Origin: Acinetobacter rongchengensis
GTDB lineage: Bacteria; Pseudomonadota; Gammaproteobacteria; Pseudomonadales; Moraxellaceae
Direction of reading: 5' to 3'
Assembly: GCF_003611475.1 (NCBI RefSeq)
Contig: NZ_RAXT01000039.1
Coordinates: 1 to 32,600, forward strand
DNA: 32,600 nt
The translations under genes and the position numbers were made by a program. Under the pieces are notes generated by a model. It was not told the origin of the DNA and did no database searches. It saw only the letters and a program-made list of their open reading frames with translations. Shown in pieces: positions 25,050-31,178 of the stretch (the stretch's first letter is position 1; each line of letters starts with the position of its first letter).

Positions 25050-25301
25050 ATGATGTCACTGATTGGTGCAATCATTATTGGTTTTTTTGCAGGCCTAATC
25101 GCACGTGCAATACATCCGGGAGACGATAAAGCTGGTTTTATTGTCACAGTTGCACTCGGTATTGTCGGTTCATTGGTAGCAACCTATGGTGGACAATTAC
25201 TTGGCTTATATCCCAAAGGTGCATCAGCAGGTTTTATCGCATCTGTGATTGGAGCAATCATCGTATTATTCATCTACAACATGATCGCTAAACGAACTTA
25301 A
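25050..25301 (+). CDS. GlsB/YeaQ/YmgE family membrane protein
   Basis: The 83-residue integral membrane protein has three hydrophobic segments and the family glycine pattern: GAIIIGFFAGLIARAI, HPGDDKAG, then a middle GIVGSLVATYGGQLLGL and a final GFIASVIGAIIVLFIYNMI. Members are called transglycosylase-associated or general-stress membrane proteins; the function is not proven. AAGGAG seven bases before the first ATG is a strong ribosome binding site (the second ATG at 25053 is also possible). It is followed by a terminator. Confidence 0.88.
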   Translation: MMSLIGAIIIGFFAGLIARAIHPGDDKAGFIVTVALGIVGSLVATYGGQLLGLYPKGASAGFIASVIGAIIVLFIYNMIAKRT

Positions 25302-25360
25302 TCTTTATTCATTCAAAATTTTTATTGCTTATTTAGTTTAAGATGATAGGTCTGATAAAA

Positions 25361-25386
25361 AGCACTGAAAATTCAGTGCTTTTTGT
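25361..25386. terminator. Bidirectional intrinsic terminator
   Basis: AGCACTGA and TCAGTGCT with a four-base loop, with A-run before and T-run after. It sits between the GlsB-family gene (+) and the DsbC-like gene (-) and can end both. Confidence 0.9.
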
Positions 25387-25440
25387 TTTTTATGAAATAA
25401 CTTTTTGCTAAATAAAAAGTAGCGTTCTATTTTGAAATAA

Positions 25441-26142
25441 CTATAGACCTGACTGTTTCCAAATTTTCTCAATTTCTTCAGCTGGATAAGCCCCCATCAC
25501 CTTATAACCATTTGAAAAAATAATGGCTGGGGTACCTTGCAAACCTAATTTTTTACCTAAAGCAAGATTACGCTCAATTGGAGTTTCACATGTGGCTGCA
25601 GCAGTCGGTTTAGTCCCTTTTTGCAGTAAGTTTTTCCATGCATATTCTCGATTAAAAGAACACCAAACTTGCTTAGAAGGAATAATTGATTGCGTTTTGA
25701 TTGGGTAAATAAACGTATAAATCGTCACGTCATTTAACTTGGCTAAATTCCCTTCAAGCGTTTTGCAATATGGGCAATTTGGGTCAGAAAAGATCGCAAG
25801 CTGTCGCTTACCATTCCCCCTGACTGTTTTTACTGCATCATTTAAGGGTAAACTTTTAAAATCTACTGTGTTTTGTTTAACAACTAGATCTTTAGTTAAA
25901 TTATGTTGATCTTTTAAACGAATCATCGAACCAATAAATAAATGCTGTACATCCTCATTGATGTAAACAATTTGATTATCTAATGTTCCGCTGTACAAGC
26001 CTTGCATTTCAGTACTTTGTAGATTGCTAATTTTTACATTAGGGTATTGTTGTAGCAACTTGGCTTTCACACTATCCACATTGGCAAAACTGGTACTACA
26101 TAGTCCTACACTTAAACTCAAGGCGATCAATTGCTTTAACAT
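25441..26142 (-). CDS. dsbC: DsbC-like periplasmic disulfide isomerase
   Basis: Rearranges wrong disulfide bonds in the periplasm. The 233-residue protein has a signal peptide (cleavage after about residue 20, SFA), an N-terminal dimerisation domain, and a thioredoxin fold with the active site DPNCPYCK (Cys123 and Cys126) and the cis-proline loop QGTPAI. A second Cys pair (VWCSF and TCETP) matches the structural disulfide of DsbC. The linker between the two domains is present, which argues against DsbA. No good SD precedes the ATG. It is a single gene. Confidence 0.9.
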   Translation of the reverse strand: MLKQLIALSLSVGLCSTSFANVDSVKAKLLQQYPNVKISNLQSTEMQGLYSGTLDNQIVYINEDVQHLFIGSMIRLKDQHNLTKDLVVKQNTVDFKSLPLNDAVKTVRGNGKRQLAIFSDPNCPYCKTLEGNLAKLNDVTIYTFIYPIKTQSIIPSKQVWCSFNREYAWKNLLQKGTKPTAAATCETPIERNLALGKKLGLQGTPAIIFSNGYKVMGAYPAEEIEKIWKQSGL

Positions 26143-26219
26143 ATAGACTTAAAATTAAAAAAATAATGTAAGGCATTAAAACATAATTTATCCACCTAGA
26201 TGTTTGAAAACTGTTGTCT

Positions 26220-27227
26220 CTAATGCGTTTCACGTGGAACAAAATTAAACACAGCAGGTTGATTAATTTCCACCGAAATATGCACCAACTCTTTATGAAT
26301 AGACAATGCTTGACGAACCATATCTGCGTTTAAATTTTTATCACGACTTTCTAAAACCAAAATGACTGAAAATTTACCTTTCCCAACTTTCCAAACATGA
26401 ATATCTGTAATTTTCGCATCTACATGTAAGCTTTCAATCACTTCACGCACTTCATCAACGACAGGATGATCCATTTCTGCATCTAACAAGGTTTTTCCTG
26501 TTTCTTGAATCAAGCCCAAAGACCATTTTCCTACAAGAACAGCACCGACAATCCCCAACACAGCATCCAAAAAGTCCCACCCCAAAAATTTACCTGCAAT
26601 TAAGGCAATAATTGCTAAAACAGAAGTCAAGGCATCTGCAACCACATGTAAAAATGCAGCTTTTTGGTTTAAATCGTGCTCGTGATGATCGCCATGCTCA
26701 TGCGAGTGATGGTGATGGTGATGGTGATGGTGATGGTGATGGTGATGGTGATGGTGATGGTGATGGTGATGGTGATGGTCATCATGCAGTAGCCATGCAC
26801 AAATCAAATTAATCACTAATCCTAAAATAGCAATCAGAATTGCTTCATTATAATGGATTTGAACAGGATGAAATAATCGCTGAATCGATTGAAAAGCCAT
26901 GAATAAAGCGACAACCATTAAAAGAATTGCGCTGCTATAACCTGCTAAAATTTCGATTTTCCATGTGCCAAAACTAAAGCGAATATCACTCGCATAATGA
27001 CGTGCAGCTCGATATGCCAAATAAGCCATCCCTAAAGCTAACATGTGCGAACTCATGTGCCAACCATCAGCAAGTAGTGCCATCGAGTTAAAAACCCAAC
27101 CACCTGCAATTTCAAAAATCATCATGAGTCCTGTAAGTATCGTTGCCCACAATATCTTCTTTTGTGCCAATGGATTACCCTCATCAAACTGATGATGATG
27201 TACTCGATCGATGGTTTTAAACTGCAT
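26220..27227 (-). CDS. dmeF: CDF-family Ni/Co efflux transporter (DmeF type) with His24 tract
   Basis: Cation diffusion facilitator that exports divalent metals from the cytoplasm by proton exchange. There are six predicted membrane helices. The metal site residues are visible: ALLADGWHMSSHM in helix 2 (Asp and His) and HVVADALTSVLA in helix 5 (His and Asp). Between helices 4 and 5 lies a loop of 24 consecutive His, then HEHGDHHEHD. The C-terminal cytosolic ferredoxin-like domain follows. The divergent RcnR-type repressor and the operators between them identify it as a DmeF-like Ni/Co exporter rather than a zinc CzcD. Metal preference is inferred. The start ATG has AAGGA nine bases before it. 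The last codons overlap a parS-like motif. Confidence 0.88.
   Translation of the reverse strand: MQFKTIDRVHHHQFDEGNPLAQKKILWATILTGLMMIFEIAGGWVFNSMALLADGWHMSSHMLALGMAYLAYRAARHYASDIRFSFGTWKIEILAGYSSAILLMVVALFMAFQSIQRLFHPVQIHYNEAILIAILGLVINLICAWLLHDDHHHHHHHHHHHHHHHHHHHHHHHHSHEHGDHHEHDLNQKAAFLHVVADALTSVLAIIALIAGKFLGWDFLDAVLGIVGAVLVGKWSLGLIQETGKTLLDAEMDHPVVDEVREVIESLHVDAKITDIHVWKVGKGKFSVILVLESRDKNLNADMVRQALSIHKELVHISVEINQPAVFNFVPRETH
26227..26240. other. parS-like ParB binding site inside dmeF
   Basis: GTTTCACGTGGAAC matches the parS palindrome GTTTCACGTGAAAC at 13 of 14 positions. It sits in the last codons of dmeF (residues VPRET). A second, 13/14-similar site lies at 8131. Functional binding is inference. 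Confidence 0.5.
26706..26779. repeat. Hexanucleotide microsatellite (GTGATG)n
   Basis: Twelve perfect GTGATG units plus two bases, coding on the minus strand for 24 alternating CAT/CAC His codons in dmeF. The six-base unit keeps frame, so slippage would change the number of His residues in steps of two. Confidence 0.97.
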
Positions 27228-27246
27228 GTGAATAGATCCTTTTAAA

Positions 27247-27296
27247 TACTCCCATAGAGTATATTATTTCATTTTAAAATATACTATAAGGGAGTA
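27247..27296. promoter_or_regulatory. Divergent dmeF/dmeR operator pair
   Basis: TACTCCCATAGAGTA (27247-27261) and TACTATAAGGGAGTA (27282-27296) are inverted copies of one 15-bp site with the form TACT-C/G tract-AGTA, as in RcnR/DmeR operators (TACT-G6-N-AGTA). TATACT hexamers that could be the -10 of each direction lie at the inner edges. Apo-repressor binding would block both genes, and Ni or Co would release it. Confidence 0.85.
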
Positions 27297-27315
27297 TATT
27301 TTTTGGAGTTTGCTT

Positions 27316-27582
27316 ATGGGTCATTTATATCAAAATAAAAAAGTTTTAAACCGCGTTAAACGAATACAAGGGCAAATAAATGCTGTTGAAACAGCACTAA
27401 ACCACAAAGAAAAATCATGTATTGATGTTCTACAGCAAGTCGCAGCCATCAAAGGCGCCGTGAATGGATTAATGAATGAATTGATTGAAGCACATTTAAG
27501 AGAACATGTGATTTCTGATACACCAACTGCCAATGAAGAGGAGTTACAAACGTTTATTCAGTTATTAAAACGTTATGCATAA
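27316..27582 (+). CDS. dmeR: Ni/Co-sensing repressor DmeR (RcnR/CsoR family)
   Basis: All-helical CsoR/RcnR/FrmR-family DNA-binding tetramer subunit, 88 residues, cytoplasmic. The residues that bind Ni/Co in E. coli RcnR are all present: His3, Cys35, His60 and His64, counted from the ATG at 27316. His64 and His3 separate it from FrmR, which has other residues there. The frame opens earlier at TTG 27310, but GGAG sits seven bases before the ATG at 27316, and only this start gives an MGH N-terminus with His3. The gene is divergent from dmeF, with two operator copies between; it is followed by its own terminator. Loss of repression on metal binding is established for relatives. Confidence 0.9.
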   Translation: MGHLYQNKKVLNRVKRIQGQINAVETALNHKEKSCIDVLQQVAAIKGAVNGLMNELIEAHLREHVISDTPTANEEELQTFIQLLKRYA

Positions 27583-27661
27583 TTTTATAACAAACAGTTA
27601 AAAATCCATTGACCTTATATTGATTAAGTTTTAATCTTTTTAAATCGTTAAAATCCTCCGT

Positions 27662-27697
27662 GCCAAACTCATTATGCTAGAGCTTGGCTTTTTTTAT
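27662..27697 (+). terminator. Intrinsic terminator after dmeR
   Basis: GCCAAACTC and GAGCTTGGC pair with one mismatch around a 10-nt loop, followed by seven T residues. It starts 80 bp after the dmeR stop codon and ends just before the MFS gene's start region. Confidence 0.8.
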
Positions 27698-27732
27698 GTG
27701 CAATCTTTATTTGCAATTACAGTTCAAAAATC

Positions 27733-28905
27733 ATGAATCAGCAATCATGGCGACCATTTTTAATGATCAGCCTCGCCTTGTGCATTGGGACTATTGGTAC
27801 CGCCTTAGCTAGCCCTTTATATCCGATTTATCAACAACTTTGGCATCTACTACCCAGTCAAATTACCTATATTTTTGTCGCTTATATGTTCGGTTGTTTG
27901 ACCACTTTATTATTTTTAGGACGTACTAGTAACAGTTTTGGCTTTATTCGTACGCTACAAATCGGTTTGTTTTTTGCAATTATTGGCTTAACGTTTTCTG
28001 TTTTTGCTTCAAACACTTATTTACTCGGTTTTGGACGTTTTACTATTGGTATAGCTTCAGGTCTAATCAGTACTTCTGCAATGCTTGGCTTAATTTATAC
28101 CATTCCAGATTCACACAAACAGAATGCAGCACAACTCAGCTCTATTATTACGGTGATGGGTTTTGGCTTAGGCCCTTTGATTGGTGGAACGATTGCACAA
28201 TATTCAGATCAACCACTCATTACACCGTATCTCCCCGTCATTTTTGCTGCAATTTTAAGCTTAATCAGCCTATTTACCCTTAAAACAGCTTCTTTCGAAA
28301 AGCTACCTTTTTCAATCGCACCTCATTTGGAACGTCCTGAACCCCAATTTAAAACCTTATTTTATATTGCCAGTTTTAGTGCATTCTGTGCTTTTGGTTC
28401 GTTTAGTTTGTTTGCATCCTTAGCGCCGTCATTTATTAAAGATGTGATCCCGTGGCATAGCCCTTTGGTGAGTGGCGCAACAATTGCGAGTATTTTACTG
28501 ATTTCAGCATCAGTACAATGGTTTGCAAAATCTCTAGACATGCATAAAACTTTAAATGTAGGTTTGATCTTCCTGATTGTGAGTTATGTCATTCTTTCAA
28601 TCTGTATCACTATGCATTGGAGTATGCTGTTCTTTTTCAGTGTTATTTGTGTGGGAATCGGGCATGGTTTAAATTTGTTAGGAGCTTTTGCTTTCATCCA
28701 TCATATGACCAATATAGAAAATCGTGCAGCAGTGGTTTCAACTTATTTGTTTATTGCTTATTTTGGAACCATTATCCCCATCATTACAGCAGGGTATTTG
28801 TCAGATCACTTTGGTTTTATGGTGGGTATTCTTGGGTTTTGCTTAGGTGTCGGTATATTATGTATTTACTTATTGATCAAACACTTAAACATTAAGCACA
28901 GTTAA
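27733..28905 (+). CDS. Major facilitator superfamily transporter, substrate unknown
   Basis: The 390-residue protein has twelve hydrophobic segments and the typical MFS layout, with a central cytoplasmic loop near residues 190-210. Helix 1 contains GTIGTALASPLYPIYQQ and the loop 2-3 FLGRTSNSFGFIR stands for the MFS motif A in a degenerate form. The glycine-rich helix 5 segment (VMGFGLGPLIGG) is the export-type motif C region, which favours efflux. The nearest clear relatives would be DHA1-type transporters, but no substrate can be named. The ATG at 27733 has no good SD, so the start is uncertain. Confidence 0.85.
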   Translation: MNQQSWRPFLMISLALCIGTIGTALASPLYPIYQQLWHLLPSQITYIFVAYMFGCLTTLLFLGRTSNSFGFIRTLQIGLFFAIIGLTFSVFASNTYLLGFGRFTIGIASGLISTSAMLGLIYTIPDSHKQNAAQLSSIITVMGFGLGPLIGGTIAQYSDQPLITPYLPVIFAAILSLISLFTLKTASFEKLPFSIAPHLERPEPQFKTLFYIASFSAFCAFGSFSLFASLAPSFIKDVIPWHSPLVSGATIASILLISASVQWFAKSLDMHKTLNVGLIFLIVSYVILSICITMHWSMLFFFSVICVGIGHGLNLLGAFAFIHHMTNIENRAAVVSTYLFIAYFGTIIPIITAGYLSDHFGFMVGILGFCLGVGILCIYLLIKHLNIKHS

Positions 28906-28914
28906 AAAAATTAC

Positions 28915-28948
28915 ATCAATATGTAAGTACTTACACTTACATATTGAT
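28915..28948. terminator. Bidirectional terminator between MFS gene and ygiW-like gene
   Basis: Perfect 13-bp arms ATCAATATGTAAG and CTTACATATTGAT with an 8-nt loop. A tract on the left gives TTTTTTT on the minus strand, so it can end the ygiW-like gene; the right side is only moderately T-rich for the MFS transcript. Confidence 0.75.
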
Positions 28949-28963
28949 CAAAAAATCGATATA

Positions 28964-29329
28964 TTATTCTTTCATTATTTCTATTTTTACCACTTCAATA
29001 TCTGTCGGTTTATAACGATGGGTATCGATTTCACCAACAACTTTTACTTCTGTTCCAACTTTTAGTTGATCTGCTGTCGCTAAATCATCATCGACCTCGA
29101 TCGCCATCGAACCTGTTGTATCTTTTAATTCATAATGTTCATGCTTAATTTGACCAACAATATGACCTTGCAAAGTTACAGCTGTTTCGTCATTGGCTCT
29201 GAGTGCTTGCACAATCGTAATATTATTTTTTGCTGCTTCTTCAAAAAAACCATAATCATCTTGTTCAGCCCAAACATGGGGTGTCAGCATGAAAACAATA
29301 ACTGAAAGTAATAAAGGCGTTTTTCTCAT
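28964..29329 (-). CDS. Periplasmic OB-fold protein of the YgiW/YdeI (BOF) family
   Basis: The 121-residue protein has a signal peptide (cleavage after VWA, about residue 21). The mature domain follows the BOF pattern: VQALRANDETAVTLQGHIVGQI, EHYELKDTTGSMAIEVDDD, GTEVKVVGEIDTH, and TDIEVVKIEI. In E. coli and Salmonella, members of this family act in stress tolerance (acid, peroxide, antimicrobial peptides). The exact ligand is not known. The SD is AAGG eight bases before the ATG. It is monocistronic. Confidence 0.88.
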   Translation of the reverse strand: MRKTPLLLSVIVFMLTPHVWAEQDDYGFFEEAAKNNITIVQALRANDETAVTLQGHIVGQIKHEHYELKDTTGSMAIEVDDDLATADQLKVGTEVKVVGEIDTHRYKPTDIEVVKIEIMKE

Positions 29330-29428
29330 CGATCAAACCTTTTATTTTTGGGTAAAGATAGATAAATCACAATAAAGAATTCTTAGAGCCTTGTAAATTC
29401 AGCTTACAAAACAATAACTTTTAATAAA

Positions 29429-29450
29429 AAAGCTGACCGAAGTCAGCTTT
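29429..29450 (-). terminator. Minus-strand intrinsic terminator 430 bp past mcrC
   Basis: AAAGCTGAC and GTCAGCTTT around a four-base loop. On the minus strand the loop reads TTCG and T-residues follow. The only minus-strand gene to its right is mcrC, whose stop is at 29880. It therefore ends either a long mcrBC 3' UTR or a separate transcript from the gap. Confidence 0.85.
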
Positions 29451-29879
29451 GAGATATTATCTAGATCAGTAATCTTATTTTCCAATACAGAACATCAAAT
29501 TAAAAATTTAAACAATAAATATCAAACATTTAGAAAATTAAAATCAATCCTGTGACTAATGAGTGACTATTTTATGTAAAAAATCATTTTAAACATACTC
29601 AAGCTTTAGCATTTATCCTTTCGTCTCAGCATTTCATCATGAATCAGATGCAAACTGCTTCATCTTCACAAGATCACTCATAAGTTGTGTCATCTGCTCT
29701 ATATCGCTGTATTACTATCTGATCCATATCCCCCCTAACGCATGCTCATAGGGATAAATGGTGTTTAGTAGCTGTATATCTAAGATGAAGCGGTCTGTTA
29801 TCAAAATTACTAAAAAAATAGTTTGTCATTGTCGGCAGTATAAACCATTTAAAAATTGTTTAAGCGTTTTAACTCATAC
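29451..29879. other. Non-coding gap after mcrC
   Basis: About 430 bp without a convincing gene. Minus-strand frames near 29640-29730 are only 17-18 codons long and lack any neighbour support. It could be a decayed gene, a long 3' UTR or an RNA gene ending at 29429. Confidence 0.4.
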
Positions 29880-31172
29880 CTAATCTAGCAAATAATCTAA
29901 TACTTTTTTTGGTTCATCCAGATGAAATGGAATTACTCTTAAAAGGGCTTCACCACTTTCGACATTAAATTTAAACTCCAATTTATTATCAAATTGTGTA
30001 GTAACTTGAGGATAAATCAAGATGACTTGACTAGAATGCTTTAAGTAATAATGACTATAAGCAAACATCTGTTGAATATCACTATCCTTCAACCCAAAAC
30101 GTCCAGCTCGATCATTTTGGTTAATCAATTTCCACTTTGTGTCCAAGACAATAATTTGATTTGTTTCTCTATGCTGAATATGGATATCAGGTCTTAATCT
30201 AAAAATAGGTTTTTCTTCATATAAACATATATGTTGACTCGATATTTGTGTTTTCACATTCCAACGAATTAAGTTAAGACGTAAATGATAAGCAACATAA
30301 TTTTCAAACAGCTTTTCCATTGGAAACAGTAAGCTCATACCACGCCAATCTCCTTGGGTGGAAACAGGCATTTTCTCGCCCAATATGAGTTCAGTCCAAG
30401 GCTTGATGTCCTTATAGTGTGCTAACAATCGTACCGATAGCCAATTTTTAAAATCTTGCTTTACATTCAAACTCTTAGGAATTTCATTCGTCATTAAACG
30501 AAGTTCTTGTGCGAGCTTCCAATTGCTTGCATCTTTCGTCTTTTTACAAACCACTTCCAATGCTGCACGTATCAAGCGATTCTCTGGACGATTTACTTCA
30601 TAAACATCATGCTCAATCGGGAATATATGCTTTTTTGCAGCTGGTTGGCGCATGTATTTCACATGCTGTAACTGCCCACGTAAAAACTTTTGTTCTTCTT
30701 GTACTCGGTTATAGTCAAAGCGTAAACCACGTTGCACCAAACGCTCAAATGAAGCAAGAAACTGCGTGATAATCCATTCATTTAATGGTTGATTTTTAAA
30801 ACAATTTAGACTTGCAACACCGACTTCTCTAGAAGATAAATGTAAAGACACGCTTAGCATTGATTGCAGTAAATTACGCTCTTTTCGCCTTACAGATTCC
30901 TCATCATCAGTATCGATTTCAACATGCTTCGGCAGAATTTCAATTCGTGTACCACATGGGGTTTCAATAACCCCTACATATTGGTCTAGCTTTAGCTTTC
31001 TACGTCCTGCAAGTTCAAACACTTTTGCACCATGCTTAGAAAATGAAGCAGACAGCTCACACAGGTGCTCAAATGCTTTTTCAGGAATATAAGCATGGTT
31101 TAAACTAGAATCAGGACAACCTTCATAAGCAATGCTGATGAAGGCATATTCTCGGACGGTAAAATCAGCCAT
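29880..31172 (-). CDS. mcrC: McrC-family nuclease subunit of an McrBC restriction system
   Basis: Endonuclease partner of McrB; in E. coli the complex cuts DNA with modified cytosines after GTP-driven translocation. The 430-residue protein has an N-terminal domain (EILPKHVEI region) typical of the family, a middle helical part, and a C-terminal PD-(D/E)xK core: RLRPDIHI (about residues 330-337), then VLDTKWK (about residues 347-353), giving the catalytic Asp, Asp and Lys. A DIQQMFAYSHYY helix after it is also characteristic. It follows mcrB by only 6 bp, so it is cotranscribed and probably translationally coupled. The specific target modification cannot be predicted from McrC. Confidence 0.93.
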   Translation of the reverse strand: MADFTVREYAFISIAYEGCPDSSLNHAYIPEKAFEHLCELSASFSKHGAKVFELAGRRKLKLDQYVGVIETPCGTRIEILPKHVEIDTDDEESVRRKERNLLQSMLSVSLHLSSREVGVASLNCFKNQPLNEWIITQFLASFERLVQRGLRFDYNRVQEEQKFLRGQLQHVKYMRQPAAKKHIFPIEHDVYEVNRPENRLIRAALEVVCKKTKDASNWKLAQELRLMTNEIPKSLNVKQDFKNWLSVRLLAHYKDIKPWTELILGEKMPVSTQGDWRGMSLLFPMEKLFENYVAYHLRLNLIRWNVKTQISSQHICLYEEKPIFRLRPDIHIQHRETNQIIVLDTKWKLINQNDRAGRFGLKDSDIQQMFAYSHYYLKHSSQVILIYPQVTTQFDNKLEFKFNVESGEALLRVIPFHLDEPKKVLDYLLD

Positions 31173-31178
31173 GAGGAC

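Noticed and set aside
26188..26196. TTATCCACC as a DnaA box
   Set aside because: It is a single one-mismatch match with no others near, as expected by chance.
26612..26812. Plus-strand frame with an Asp-Gly repeat
   Set aside because: It is only the complement of the His-codon microsatellite in dmeF.
29640..29730. Minus-strand frames of 17-18 codons after mcrC
   Set aside because: They are too short and unsupported; recorded only as part of the unexplained gap.
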